Shown piece by piece: positions 18,465-27,629 of a stretch of DNA of 64,000 nt; position 1 is the first letter of the stretch; each line of letters begins with the position of its first letter. Source of the stretch: Streptomyces sindenensis (GTDB taxonomy: Bacteria > Actinomycetota > Actinomycetes > Streptomycetales > Streptomycetaceae). The DNA is taken from contig NZ_BMSG01000005.1 in assembly GCF_014649035.1 (NCBI RefSeq), positions 62,001-126,000 of the forward strand. Direction: 5' to 3'. Under the pieces are notes generated by a model, which was given only the letters and a program-made list of their open reading frames with translations, did no database searches and was not told where the DNA came from. A program made the position numbers and the translations under genes.

Positions 18465-19517
18465 TCAGACGGCGTCCGGCGGAGTGACCCGCTCGCCTTC
18501 CGGTACCGGGCCCGGGGGTGTGCCGTCGCCGAAGGGGCGGCCGCCGAGCTGTTCGCGGTGGTGCGGGGTGGTCCAGCCGGAGAGATCGGGGCCGGCGGGC
18601 ACGATGCCGGTCGGGTTGATGCCCGTGTGCACCTGGTAGTAGTGCCGCTTGATGTGGTCGAAGTCGACGGTGTCGCCGAATCCGGGCGTCTGGTAGAGGT
18701 CGCGGGCGTACGCCCACAGGACGGGGTCCTCGGTCAGCTTGTTGCGGTTGCACTTGAAGTGGCCGTGGTAGACGGGGTCGAAGCGGACCAGGGTGGTGAA
18801 GAGGCGGATGTCGGCCTCGGTGATGGTGTCGCCGACGAGGTAGCGGCGGTCGGCGAGGCGGGCGGAGACCTGGTCCAGGCGGGCGAAGAGGGCAGCGTAC
18901 GCCTCTTCGTACTCCTGCTGCGAGCTGGCGAAACCGCACTGGTAGACGCCGTTGTTGATGTCGCGGTAGATGCCCTCCATGACCTCGTCGATCTCCGCGC
19001 GCAGCGGCTCGGGGTAGAGGTCGGGGGCGCCTGGCCGGTGCAGGACGGCCCACTCGGTGGCGAGGTCGAGGGTGATCTGCTGGTAGTCGTTGGTGACGAG
19101 CTGTCCGCTCGGTACGTCCACGATCGCCGGCACGCTGACGCCGCCGGGGTAGTCGCGCTCCCGGGCGTCGTAGGCCTCGCTCAGGTGGCGGATGCCGAGG
19201 ACGGGGTCCCTGCCGTCCGGGTCGAGGGTGAAGCGCCAGCTGCGGTCGTCCTGGATCGGGTCGGCGACGGCGAGGGACAGGGCGTCCTCCAGGCCGAGGA
19301 GGCGGCGGGAGACCAGGGCGCGGCTCGCCCACGGGCAGGCGCGGCTGACGGCGAGGCGGTAGCGGCCGGGTTCGACGGGCCACCCGTCGCGGCCGTCCGC
19401 GGTGATCCGGTCGGGGAAGTGGCTCCTGGACCGCTTGAACGGCTTGTGGCCGTAGGTGTCGTTGCCCCCGGTACCGGCGCTCTCCGCTCCCGTGGGGTCC
19501 GTGCTCGTGGCGCTCAT
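18465..19517 (-). CDS. glutathionyl-hydroquinone reductase-like (Xi-class GST)
   Basis: This 350-residue protein carries the SRACPWASRALVSRRLLGLE motif with the Xi-class CPW active site. It also has QLVTNDYQQITLDLATEW, YLVGDTITEADIRLFTTLVRFDPVYHGHFKCNRN and YQTPGFGDTVDFDHIKRHYY, all typical of YqjG/ECM4. These enzymes strip glutathione from hydroquinone conjugates. Streptomyces make mycothiol instead, so the actinobacterial version may use mycothiol conjugates (inference). Its ATG overlaps the MFS stop codon by 4 bp, so it is coupled to an exporter, suggesting a shared role in detoxifying quinones or similar electrophiles. Confidence 0.88.
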   Translation of the reverse strand: MSATSTDPTGAESAGTGGNDTYGHKPFKRSRSHFPDRITADGRDGWPVEPGRYRLAVSRACPWASRALVSRRLLGLEDALSLAVADPIQDDRSWRFTLDPDGRDPVLGIRHLSEAYDARERDYPGGVSVPAIVDVPSGQLVTNDYQQITLDLATEWAVLHRPGAPDLYPEPLRAEIDEVMEGIYRDINNGVYQCGFASSQQEYEEAYAALFARLDQVSARLADRRYLVGDTITEADIRLFTTLVRFDPVYHGHFKCNRNKLTEDPVLWAYARDLYQTPGFGDTVDFDHIKRHYYQVHTGINPTGIVPAGPDLSGWTTPHHREQLGGRPFGDGTPPGPVPEGERVTPPDAV

Positions 19518-21013
19518 GCCGTGCTCCTCGCTGCGTCGGTGTCGTGTCGCTCGTTACGTCGTCTGCCCCGTCGGCCGGCCTCGACATCGGCCACCGCCAC
19601 GATCAGGGCGGCCAGCACGAAGGCGACGGAGACGGTGAGCCCGTGGTCGTACGCGTCGGCCCAGCCGTCCGGGCCGACCTGGGCGAAGAACACCGCGCCG
19701 ACGGCGGCGATGCCGATCGCGGAGCCGACCCGCTGGCCGGTCTGGAGGGTGCCCCCGGCACTGCCCGCCCGGGGGACGGGGACCTCCGCCAGGGTGAGGG
19801 TCTGGTTCGGGGCGATGACCAGTCCGCTGCCGAGTCCGGCGAAGAGCAGCGGAGCGGCCATCGCCCAGCCCGCTCCGCGGCCGGGGACCAGGTGGACGGC
19901 GAGGGCCGTGCCCGCGAGCCCGAGCGCGACCATGACCAGGCCCGCCACCACGAGCGGGCGGCCGAAGCGGCCGACGAGCCGGCCGCCGACGGCCGCGGCG
20001 CATCCGGAGCCGAGGGCGAAGGGGGTGATGGCCACTCCGGCCAGCAGGGCGGAGTAGCCGAGGCCGGACTGGAGGTAGAGGGTGGTGACGAAGAAGATCG
20101 AGGTGAACCCGGCGAAGTAGAGCAGGATCAGCAGGCAGCCCAGCCAGTAGGAGCGCAGCCGGAACAGCGACAGGTCCAGGACCGGCTGGACGCGTCCGCC
20201 CGTGCACCGCGACTCCCAGGCGACGAACGCGGTGAGCAGGGCGGCGGCCAGGAGGAGCAGCAGCCACTTCGTGTCGCCGGGCCACTGCTGGGCCTGGACG
20301 AACGGCAGCAGCAGGGCCAGTACCCCGGCGCCCAGGAGCAGCACGCCGAACGGGTCCAGGTCGCGCGGGCGTACCCGGGTGGCGGAGGGGGTGTCGGGCA
20401 GCAGCCGGTGGGCGAGCAGGAGGCAGACGGCGCCGAGCGGGAGGTTGACGTAGAAGACCCAGCGCCAGCCGTGGTCCGGTCCGGCGGCCTGGATGAGCAG
20501 TCCGCCGAGCAGCGGGCCCACGGCGGTGGAGATGCCGACGACGGTGCCGAACATGCCGAAGGCTCGGCCGCGCTCCCGCCCGGAGAACATCTGCTGGATC
20601 AGGGCGGAGATCTGGGGGGAGATCAGACCGCCCGCGATGCCCTGCACCAGACGGGCGATCACCAGCCACAGGCTGGACTGGGCGGCTCCGCAGGCGGCGG
20701 AGGCCAGGGTGAAGAGGGCGAGTCCGGCCATGAAGACCGCCCGGCGGCCCCGCGCGTCGCCGAGGCGTCCGGCCGGGATGAGGAAGAGGCCGAAGGCGAG
20801 CGCGTAGCCGGAGAGCACCCATTGGAGATCGGACGCGGGGGTGTTCAGGCCCTCCCGGATGGAGGGGAGGGCGACGTTGACGATGGAGACGTCCAGCAGG
20901 GTCATGAAGCCCGCGACCAGGCAGACGGCGAGTGCCTGCCAACGCCGGGGGTCGGGGCCGTCCGGGGCGGTGTCGCCCCCGGGCGGCCCGGGCTGCGCCG
21001 CGCTCCGTGCCAT
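19514..21013 (-). CDS. MFS drug/antibiotic exporter, DHA2 (14-TMS) family
   Basis: This 499-residue protein has 14 predicted membrane helices. DHA2 motifs are FMTLLDVSIVNVALPSI (motif D1), WVLSGYALAFGLFLIPAGRLGDARGRR (motif A, in adjoining pieces), LVQGIAGGLISPQISALIQQMF (motif B region) and GTVVGISTAVGPLLGGLLIQ (motif C of antiporters). The ATG at 21013 is preferred to a GTG nine bases earlier because TAAGGT stands 7 nt upstream. It is the first gene of a coupled pair with the glutathionyl-hydroquinone reductase-like gene. Confidence 0.9.
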   Translation of the reverse strand: MARSAAQPGPPGGDTAPDGPDPRRWQALAVCLVAGFMTLLDVSIVNVALPSIREGLNTPASDLQWVLSGYALAFGLFLIPAGRLGDARGRRAVFMAGLALFTLASAACGAAQSSLWLVIARLVQGIAGGLISPQISALIQQMFSGRERGRAFGMFGTVVGISTAVGPLLGGLLIQAAGPDHGWRWVFYVNLPLGAVCLLLAHRLLPDTPSATRVRPRDLDPFGVLLLGAGVLALLLPFVQAQQWPGDTKWLLLLLAAALLTAFVAWESRCTGGRVQPVLDLSLFRLRSYWLGCLLILLYFAGFTSIFFVTTLYLQSGLGYSALLAGVAITPFALGSGCAAAVGGRLVGRFGRPLVVAGLVMVALGLAGTALAVHLVPGRGAGWAMAAPLLFAGLGSGLVIAPNQTLTLAEVPVPRAGSAGGTLQTGQRVGSAIGIAAVGAVFFAQVGPDGWADAYDHGLTVSVAFVLAALIVAVADVEAGRRGRRRNERHDTDAARSTA

Positions 21014-21096
21014 GGTTCGCACCTTAGGCGGTGCCCGGCCGTTCCGCGCGGACCGGCGGGCGGCGTGGCCGGGCCCGCCGGGGGTACTCGTCCCGC

Positions 21097-21492
21097 ATGA
21101 CTGTGGAGAAGACGAGCGTCCTCGTCCTTGACTGTGCCGAGCCCATGGAGCTGGCCGAGTTCTACGCCGGTCTCTTCGGCGTCGAGACCCGGATCGGCAG
21201 CGACCCCGACTTCATCGAGATCGTCGGCCACGACGGCGTGCGGCTGGCGATCCGCCGCGACCACGGGTACGCCCCGCCGAGCTGGCCGCGCCCGGAGGAT
21301 TCGCAGCAGGCGCATCTGCGGATCCTGGTGGCGCGGGAGGCCATCGACGAGGCCGAGCGGGAGGCGATATCCCTGGGCGCCCGGCCCGTCGACACCGGCG
21401 ACAGCAACAGCGGGCCCCGGGACGTGCGGGTGTACGGGGATCCGGCGGGGCACTCGTTCTCGCTGGCGGTCTATCCGCTGCCGGAGGGGTGA
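21097..21492 (+). CDS. VOC (glyoxalase/bleomycin-resistance fold) protein
   Basis: This 131-residue single-domain protein shows the paired beta-alpha-beta-beta-beta halves of the VOC superfamily: VLDCAEPMELAEFYAGLFGVE, DFIEIVGHDGVRLAI, QQAHLRILVAREAIDEAEREAISLGA and VRVYGDPAGHSFSLAVYPLP. Several members bind metal or drugs, but catalytic residues of glyoxalase I are not obvious. The ATG at 21097 is chosen over a GTG at 21031 by homology to the usual short N terminus. A strong hairpin follows the gene. Confidence 0.8.
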   Translation: MTVEKTSVLVLDCAEPMELAEFYAGLFGVETRIGSDPDFIEIVGHDGVRLAIRRDHGYAPPSWPRPEDSQQAHLRILVAREAIDEAEREAISLGARPVDTGDSNSGPRDVRVYGDPAGHSFSLAVYPLPEG

Positions 21493-21519
21493 GCGGCACC
21501 GCGGCCCACCCGGAACAGA

Positions 21520-21560
21520 CGCTCGGCGGAAGGGTCTTCAACCGGCCCTTCCGCCGAGCG
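21520..21560 (+). terminator. 15-bp perfect hairpin after the VOC gene
   Basis: CGCTCGGCGGAAGGG (21520-21534) pairs perfectly with CCCTTCCGCCGAGCG (21546-21560) across an 11-nt loop. It separates the VOC gene from the cellulase promoter. Confidence 0.8.
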
Positions 21561-21592
21561 CGTTCAACGGGAAGGAAAGTTGCCCATCACCG

Positions 21593-21620
21593 TTGACGCC
21601 AATTGGTAGGAACCTTTACT
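21593..21620 (+). promoter_or_regulatory. candidate promoter of the GH5 cellulase
   Basis: TTGACG (21593-21598) is followed 16 nt later by TTTACT (21615-21620). The leader to the ATG at 21673 is about 45 nt. I found no CebR-type TGGGAGCGCTCCCA box. Confidence 0.5.
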
Positions 21621-21672
21621 TTCAGTTCTGCCGACATGGCGCCTCCCACCCCCCTCCGAAGGGAGCACCACC

Positions 21673-22767
21673 ATGCACCAGCGCACCACTCCCCCCACCA
21701 CCCCCACGGACACCGCCGGCCGCCGCAAGGCGGCCCGCAAGGCGCTGCTCGCCGCGTCCGCGCTCGGTGTCGTCGCCGCACTGATGGCTCCCGTCCGCGC
21801 CGGAGCCGCACCGGCCCCCGCCTCCCCCGCCGGCTCCGCTCCCACCGCCGCCACCCCGCTCGCCGCCAACGGGCAGCTCTCGGTCTGCGGCCGTCAGCTC
21901 TGCAACGCCTCCGGCCAGGCGGTCGCGCTCAACGGCATGAGCACGCACGGCACCCAGTGGTACGCCCAGTGCGTGACCGACGGCTCGCTCGACGCGCTCG
22001 CCCAGGACTGGCGCTCCGACGTGCTCCGCGTCTCCACGTACGTACAGGAGGGCGGCTACGAGACGGACCCGGCCGGATTCACCGCCCGTGCGCAGAAGTT
22101 CGTCGACGCGGCGCACGCGCGGGGCATGTACGCGGTGATCGACTGGCACATGCTGTCCCCGGGCGACCCGAACGCGAACCTGGCGCGGGCGAAGACCTTC
22201 TTCACGGCGATGGCGAAGAAGTACCGGAACCACCCGGGTGTGCTCTACGAGATCGCCAACGAGCCGTCGGGGGTGAGCTGGTCGGCCATCAAGTCGTACG
22301 CCGAGCAGATCATTCCGGTGATCCGGGCCGAGGACCCCGACGCGGTGGTACTGGTCGGCACACGCGCCTGGTCGTCCTTCGGGGTGTCCGAGGGTTCCAA
22401 CGAGTCGGAGGTGGTGAACAACCCCGTCAACGCCTCGAACATCATGTACACCTTCCACTTCTACGCGGCCTCGCACCGTGAGGAGTACCTGAACACGCTC
22501 GACCGGGCCTCGGACCGGCTGCCGGTGTTCGTCACGGAGTTCGGGACGCAGAACTACGCGGGCGAGGGCGCGAACGACTTCGCCATGTCGCAGCGCTACC
22601 TGGACCTGATGAAGCGCAAGAAGATCTCCTGGACCAACTGGAACTACTCCGACGACCACCGTTCCGGTGCCGTCTTCAGGACCGGCACCTGCGACGGGAG
22701 CACCTGGACGGGGACCGGGGTCCTCAAGGAGGCCGGGGTCTGGATCCGCGACCGTATCCGTCAGTGA
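21673..22767 (+). CDS. secreted GH5 endoglucanase (cellulase)
   Basis: This is a 364-residue protein with a long signal peptide (Arg/Lys-rich start, hydrophobic core LLAASALGVVAALMAP, cleavage near AGAAPAPA). The GH5 barrel shows LNGMSTHGTQWYAQ, VLRVSTYVQEGGY, YAVIDWHMLSPGDPN, the acid/base Glu197 in YEIANEPSG and the nucleophile Glu289 in FVTEFGTQNYAG. WTNWNYSDDHRSGAVF near the end is typical of subfamily GH5_2. No carbohydrate-binding module is attached, unlike the CBM3-GH16 protein earlier in the window. It hydrolyses beta-1,4-glucan outside the cell. Confidence 0.93.
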   Translation: MHQRTTPPTTPTDTAGRRKAARKALLAASALGVVAALMAPVRAGAAPAPASPAGSAPTAATPLAANGQLSVCGRQLCNASGQAVALNGMSTHGTQWYAQCVTDGSLDALAQDWRSDVLRVSTYVQEGGYETDPAGFTARAQKFVDAAHARGMYAVIDWHMLSPGDPNANLARAKTFFTAMAKKYRNHPGVLYEIANEPSGVSWSAIKSYAEQIIPVIRAEDPDAVVLVGTRAWSSFGVSEGSNESEVVNNPVNASNIMYTFHFYAASHREEYLNTLDRASDRLPVFVTEFGTQNYAGEGANDFAMSQRYLDLMKRKKISWTNWNYSDDHRSGAVFRTGTCDGSTWTGTGVLKEAGVWIRDRIRQ

Positions 22768-22821
22768 CGCGGGATCCGCCTCGACCGCCGTCGACGGGGC
22801 CGGGCGGAAGCCTTCGTAACG

Positions 22822-22859
22822 CGCCCGGTCGCGGCCCTCCCCGGGGCCGCGGCCGGGCG
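22822..22859 (+). terminator. hairpin after the GH5 gene
   Basis: CGCCCGG (22822-22828) and CGCGGCCC pair with GGGCCGCG and CCGGGCG (22853-22859), interrupted by a single bulge. Confidence 0.6.
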
Positions 22860-22975
22860 GGTTGTTGTCACGATCACCATGGATACGCGCGGAATTAACC
22901 TCCAGCGCCTTGTCATGCCCGTTCTACGCGCATAGCTTTTGCCCCTACCACTCAGTTCAGTTGGGGGCTCCTCCC

Positions 22976-25390
22976 GTGCAGATATACAGATCCGGTTCCG
23001 TCCTGCTGACCGGCGCCGTCGCCGTGGCTCTCGCGGTGACCGCCCTGCCCGCCGCCCAGGCGGCGCCGTCGGCCACCGCCGTCATCTCCGAGGCGTACGG
23101 CGGCGGGGGCAACTCCGGCGCGACGCTGACCCGGGACTTCGTCGAGCTGGCCAACGCCGGCTCCGCGCCCTTCGAGGTCGGCGGCCTCAGCGTCCAGTAC
23201 CTGCCGGGCAGCCCGTCCGCCGGATCGCGGTGGCAGGTCTCCGAGCTGTCCGGGTCGATCGCGCCCGGCGGCCGCTACCTGGTCGCCCAGGCCGCGGGCA
23301 CCGGCGGTACGGTCGCGCTGCCCACCGCGGACGCCACCGGCACGATCGCCATGGCGGCGGGCAGCGGCACCGTCGCCCTGGTCTCCGGGACGGACCCGCT
23401 CACCTGCAAGTCGGCGGCGGACTGCGCGGCGGACACCCGGATCGTCGATCTGGTCGGTTACGGCTCCGCGGTCGTCCGGGAGGGCAGCGGCCCGGTCCCC
23501 GGCGCCTCGGCCACCGCGTCCGTCGCCCGGGCCGCCTCGCTCGCCGACACCGACGACAACGCCGCCGACCTCTCCGCGGGCACGCCCACCCCGGTCAACG
23601 CCAAGGGCGAGACGTCCGGCGGCGGCCAGGGGCCGGAGGAGCCCGGTCCGACCGAGCCCGGCGACGTACGGATCCACGACATCCAGGGCACCACCCGCGT
23701 CTCCGCGCTGGCGGGCACGGCGGTGACCGGTGTCCCGGGCATCGTCACGGGCGTACGCACCAGCGGCTCACGCGGCTTCTGGATCCAGGACACCGCGCCC
23801 GACAACGACCCGCGCACGAGCGAGGGCCTGTTCGTCTACACCGGCTCCGCCGCGCCGGCCGTGAAGGCCGGGGACTCCGTCCTGGTCAGCGGCAAGGTAG
23901 CGGAGTACTACCCCGGCACCGCCACCCAGTCGCTCACCCAGATCACCGGCCCCCGCGTCACCGTGGTCTCCTCCGGCAACGCGCTGCCCGCCCCGGTCGT
24001 CCTCGACGCCGACTCGGTGCCCGGCCGTTACGTGCCCTCCGCGGACGGCGGGTCGATCGACGCGCTCCCGCTGGACCCGGCCCGCTACGCCCTGGACCTG
24101 TACGAGGCGCTGGAGGGCTCCCGGATCCGGATCGCCGACACCCGGGTGACCGGGGCGACGACCGCGTACGACGAGATCTGGGTGACGGTCAAGCCGCAGG
24201 AGAACCCGACCCGGCGCGGCGGCACGCTCTACGCCTCGTACGAGGACCAGAACACCGGCCGGCTCAAGGTGATGTCCCTGGACCCGGCGCAGCCGATTCC
24301 CACGGCCAACGTGGGAGACGTGCTGCGGGGCCGCACCACCGGCGTACTCGACTACGCGAGCTACGGCGGCTACAACGTGCAGGCCACCGAGCTGGGCACG
24401 GTCGTCGACAACAAGCTGCGGCGCGAGGTGACGCGCAAGCAGAAGAAGAACGAGCTGGCGGTCGCCACGTACAACGTGGAGAACCTCGACGCGCGCGACG
24501 ACCAGGCCAAGTTCGACACCCTGGCCGAGGGAGTCGCGGTCAACCTGTCCTCCCCCGACATCGTCTCGCTGGAGGAGATCCAGGACGACAACGGTGCGGT
24601 GAACGACGGCACGACGGGCTCCGAGGAGACGCTGAAGCGGTTCACGGACGCGGTCGTCGCGAAGGGCGGACCGCGGTACGCCTGGCGGTACATCGCGCCC
24701 GAGAACAACGAGGACGGCGGCCAGCCGGGCGGCAACATCCGCAACGTCTTCCTCTACAACCCGAAGCGGGTCTCGTTCACCGACCGGCCGGGCGGCGACG
24801 CCACGACGCCGGTGCGGGCCGTCGACACCTGGCTGGGCGTCAAGCTGTCCGCGTCCCCGGGTCGGATCAACCCGCAGAGCCCGGCGTGGGAGAACAGCCG
24901 CAAGCCGCTGGTGGGCGAGTTCGTCTTCCGGGGCAAGCCGGTCTTCGTCATCGGCAACCACTTCGCGTCCAAGGGCGGTGACCAGCCGCTGCACGGCCGC
25001 TACCAGGAGCCGACGCGGTCCTCCGAGACGCAGCGGGTCCAGCAGGCCGCCGAGGTCAACACCTTCGTGGCCTCGCTGCTGCAGGCGGACCGGTCGGCGC
25101 GGGTCGTCGCGCTCGGGGACTTCAACGACTTCGGGTTCTCCCCGACGATGAAGGCGCTGACCAAGGAGAAGGCGCTGACGCCGCTGATCAACACGCTGCC
25201 CGTCGGCGAGCGGTACAGCTATGTCTTCGACGGCAACTCGCAGACGCTGGACCACATCCTGACGAGCCCCGGCGTCCGCCGCCCCGACTACGACGTGGTG
25301 CACATCAACGCCGAGTTCGCCGACCAGGCGAGCGACCACGACCCGCAGGTGGTGCGGTTCAAGGTCGGCGGCCTCTGGCCCTGGGGGTAG
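22976..25390 (+). CDS. secreted lamin-tail/EEP extracellular nuclease (ExeM/NucH-like)
   Basis: This 804-residue protein has a signal peptide (VLLTGAVAVALAVTALPAAQA). A lamin-tail domain at about 30-200 (ISEAYGGGGNSGATLTRDFVEL) is followed by a Pro/Gly/Glu linker, an OB-fold-like region, and a C-terminal endonuclease/exonuclease/phosphatase domain from about 490. EEP catalytic residues are visible in ATYNVENLD, VSLEEIQDDNG, VIGNHFASKGG, VALGDFNDFGF and ASDHDPQVV. Such enzymes degrade extracellular DNA or nucleotides. I chose the GTG at 22976, which begins a normal signal peptide; an upstream GTG frame start adds unrelated residues. A possible PHO-box-like repeat upstream is too weak to list separately. 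Confidence 0.9.
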   Translation: MQIYRSGSVLLTGAVAVALAVTALPAAQAAPSATAVISEAYGGGGNSGATLTRDFVELANAGSAPFEVGGLSVQYLPGSPSAGSRWQVSELSGSIAPGGRYLVAQAAGTGGTVALPTADATGTIAMAAGSGTVALVSGTDPLTCKSAADCAADTRIVDLVGYGSAVVREGSGPVPGASATASVARAASLADTDDNAADLSAGTPTPVNAKGETSGGGQGPEEPGPTEPGDVRIHDIQGTTRVSALAGTAVTGVPGIVTGVRTSGSRGFWIQDTAPDNDPRTSEGLFVYTGSAAPAVKAGDSVLVSGKVAEYYPGTATQSLTQITGPRVTVVSSGNALPAPVVLDADSVPGRYVPSADGGSIDALPLDPARYALDLYEALEGSRIRIADTRVTGATTAYDEIWVTVKPQENPTRRGGTLYASYEDQNTGRLKVMSLDPAQPIPTANVGDVLRGRTTGVLDYASYGGYNVQATELGTVVDNKLRREVTRKQKKNELAVATYNVENLDARDDQAKFDTLAEGVAVNLSSPDIVSLEEIQDDNGAVNDGTTGSEETLKRFTDAVVAKGGPRYAWRYIAPENNEDGGQPGGNIRNVFLYNPKRVSFTDRPGGDATTPVRAVDTWLGVKLSASPGRINPQSPAWENSRKPLVGEFVFRGKPVFVIGNHFASKGGDQPLHGRYQEPTRSSETQRVQQAAEVNTFVASLLQADRSARVVALGDFNDFGFSPTMKALTKEKALTPLINTLPVGERYSYVFDGNSQTLDHILTSPGVRRPDYDVVHINAEFADQASDHDPQVVRFKVGGLWPWG

Positions 25391-25429
25391 GACGCGGGGC
25401 ACCCGGCCCCGGCCGGCGCGGACCGAAGC

Positions 25430-26341
25430 TCAGGTCCGCCCGGCCGGGGCCGCGGCCTGCCGCGGCAGCACGACCGCACCGGTCGTGGGGGCCACCGGCT
25501 CCCGCCCGGTGAAGAACCCGGTGACCAGCGAGGCCACCTCCTCGGCCCGCTCCAGGACCACCCAGTGGTCGGACTCCCCGATCGTCAGGAACCGGCTGCC
25601 CTCGATCGTCGCGGCGAACTCCCGCTGCCGCGCCGGGGAGGTCACCGTGTCGTGCTCCCCCGCGAAGACCAGCGCCGGTACGCCCGTGAGTCCGCCGGTG
25701 AAGTCGGGCCGGTCGGCCAGCGCCCGGTAGAGGGAGTCCGCCGCGTGGGGCGAGTGGGTGAGCGCGTGGAGGAAGGAGCGCCGCACATAGCGACGGGCCA
25801 GCTCCCGCCGGTGGACCGGGCGTTCGGGGTCGAGGCACATCAGCGCGTCGGCCGCCGTGGCGGCGAACCCCTCGCGGTCCCCGGCGGCCAGTTGCCGCCG
25901 GGCCCGCTCCCAGCAGGCGACCTGGGCGGCGTCGATGTGGACCGGTACCCCGCCGAGGGCGAGCCGGGCCACCCGCTCCGGATGGTGCCGGGCGAAGCCG
26001 AAGGCGATGGCGGTGCCGTAGGAGAAGCCGAAGACGTTGAGCCGGGGGGCGCCGAGGTCGTCGGCGATGCCGAGGACGGCGCGGCGCAGCAGATCGGCGC
26101 TGGGTCCCGGCGGGAGCGGGTCGGCGCCGCCCATGCCGGGCAGGTCGGCCGTGACGACGTCGGCGGCGGGGCCCAGGTGGTCGTCCATCTGGGGCCAGCC
26201 GAACATGCCCTGGAGCGCGCCGCCGAGAATGAGCGTCGGTTCGGTACGGGGGGCGGCCCCGTCGCCGCGGTCGTACGGCAGGACGCGGTAGCCGTAGCGC
26301 ACTCCGTCGGCCGACAGGGTCCGGATGATCTCCTCGGGCAT
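25430..26341 (-). CDS. alpha/beta hydrolase of an ACP-ketosynthase operon
   Basis: This 303-residue serine hydrolase has its nucleophile in GFSYGTAIAFG, an oxyanion/GG region ILGGALQGMFGW, the acid residue in FAGEHDTVTSP and the catalytic His in GESDHWVVLE. It lies 22 bp after the ketosynthase gene and is preceded by GAAGGGA, so it is probably the last gene of a three-gene operon. It could release or edit an acyl chain carried by the ACP, like a stand-alone thioesterase. The substrate is unknown. Confidence 0.8.
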   Translation of the reverse strand: MPEEIIRTLSADGVRYGYRVLPYDRGDGAAPRTEPTLILGGALQGMFGWPQMDDHLGPAADVVTADLPGMGGADPLPPGPSADLLRRAVLGIADDLGAPRLNVFGFSYGTAIAFGFARHHPERVARLALGGVPVHIDAAQVACWERARRQLAAGDREGFAATAADALMCLDPERPVHRRELARRYVRRSFLHALTHSPHAADSLYRALADRPDFTGGLTGVPALVFAGEHDTVTSPARQREFAATIEGSRFLTIGESDHWVVLERAEEVASLVTGFFTGREPVAPTTGAVVLPRQAAAPAGRT

Positions 26342-26363
26342 GTGCTGATGCGTTCCCTTCCGC

Positions 26364-27629
26364 TCAGGACCTGGTGAGGACGAGTGCCGCGTTGTGTCCG
26401 CCGAAGCCGAGCGAGGTCTTGACGGCGCAGTCGAAGGTGGCGGCGCGGGCCTCCTTGGCGACCACGTCGATCGGGATCTGCGGGTCGGGGGCGTCCAGGT
26501 TGACGGTCGGCGGGACCAGTTGGCGCTGGAGGGCGAGCACAGTGAGCGCGGTCTCGATGCCGCCCGCCGCGCCGAGGGTGTGGCCGGTCATCGCCTTGGT
26601 GGAGGTCACCAGGGGGGTGTCGCCGAGGACGCGGCGCAGCATCGTCGCCTCGATCAGGTCGTTGGAGAGCGTCGAGGTGCCGTGGGCGTTGACGTGCCCG
26701 ACGTCGGCCGGGGCGAGGTCCGCGTCGGCGAGCGCGGCGCGCAGGGCGCGTTCGATGCCGAGGCCGTCCGGGTCCGGGGCGACGGCGGAGTGGGCGTCGC
26801 TGGAGGCGCCGTAACCGTTCACCCGGGCGCGGACGGTGGCGCCCCGGGCGCGGGCGTGGTCCGGGTGTTCCAGGACGAGCAGGCCCGCGCCCTCGCCGAC
26901 GACGAAGCCGTCGCGGTGGGTGTCGAAGGGGCGGCAGGCGGCCGCGGGGTCCTCGCGGCGGGTGGAGACGGCCTTGAGGCTGCACGCGCTGGCGATCAGG
27001 AGGCGGGTGCAGGTGGACTCCGCGCCGCCCGTGATGACGATGTCACAGGCCCCGGAGCGGAGCATCTGGTGGGCGGTGCCGATGGCGACGGTGCCGGAGG
27101 AGCAGGCGGTGGAGACGGCCTGGCTGGGTCCGTGGACGCCGAGGTCCAGGCTGACGCTGCTGGCCGCGCCGTTGACGACGCTGAGCGGGGCGAGCTTCGG
27201 GGAGACGCGGCGGGGGCCGCGCGCGGCGAGCGCGGCGGCCTGTTCGTCGTAGAAGGGCAGTCCGCCGTGGGCGGAGCCGATGACGACGCCGACCCGGCCG
27301 CTGTCCCAGACGGCCGGGTCGAGTCCGGCGTCGGCGACGGCCTCACGGGCGGCGATGACGGCGAGCTGGGAGAAGCGGTCCATCAGCCGCTGGGTGGCGA
27401 CGCCGAGGACGGCCGCCGGGTCGCAGTCGGTGACGGAGTAGAAGAAGTCGCAGGGCAGACCGTCCAGTTCGGGCCGGGGCGCGGCGGCCGGCGCAAGGCC
27501 CTCGGTGACGCCGTGCCAGGCGGCGTCCACGCCCGTACCGGCCGAGGTGACCAGGCCGACGCCGGTGACGGCGGCGGCGAACGGCGCGAGCGGGGCCCGG
27601 TGGTAGGGGGCCGCGGTGGCCGCGCTCAT
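26364..27629 (-). CDS. beta-ketoacyl-ACP synthase (KAS II-like)
   Basis: This is a 421-residue condensing enzyme. The Cys-His-His triad is present: cysteine in VSTACSSGTVAIG, first histidine in NAHGTSTLSND, and second in STKAMTGHTLGAAGGIE. VTGVGLVTSAGTG at the N terminus and TSLGFGGHNAALVL at the end are KAS II hallmarks. It performs decarboxylative Claisen condensation of acyl and malonyl groups on an ACP. Its ATG overlaps the ACP stop codon by 4 bp. It is separate from the housekeeping fab cluster, which is not in this window. Confidence 0.92.
   Translation of the reverse strand: MSAATAAPYHRAPLAPFAAAVTGVGLVTSAGTGVDAAWHGVTEGLAPAAAPRPELDGLPCDFFYSVTDCDPAAVLGVATQRLMDRFSQLAVIAAREAVADAGLDPAVWDSGRVGVVIGSAHGGLPFYDEQAAALAARGPRRVSPKLAPLSVVNGAASSVSLDLGVHGPSQAVSTACSSGTVAIGTAHQMLRSGACDIVITGGAESTCTRLLIASACSLKAVSTRREDPAAACRPFDTHRDGFVVGEGAGLLVLEHPDHARARGATVRARVNGYGASSDAHSAVAPDPDGLGIERALRAALADADLAPADVGHVNAHGTSTLSNDLIEATMLRRVLGDTPLVTSTKAMTGHTLGAAGGIETALTVLALQRQLVPPTVNLDAPDPQIPIDVVAKEARAATFDCAVKTSLGFGGHNAALVLTRS

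Noticed and set aside
21560..21672. CebR operator before the GH5 cellulase
   Set aside because: No TGGGAGCGCTCCCA-like palindrome is present in the promoter region.
22862..22975. PHO boxes before the extracellular nuclease (GTCATGCCCGT, TCTACGCGC repeats)
   Set aside because: The repeats match the consensus too poorly to support PhoP control from sequence alone.
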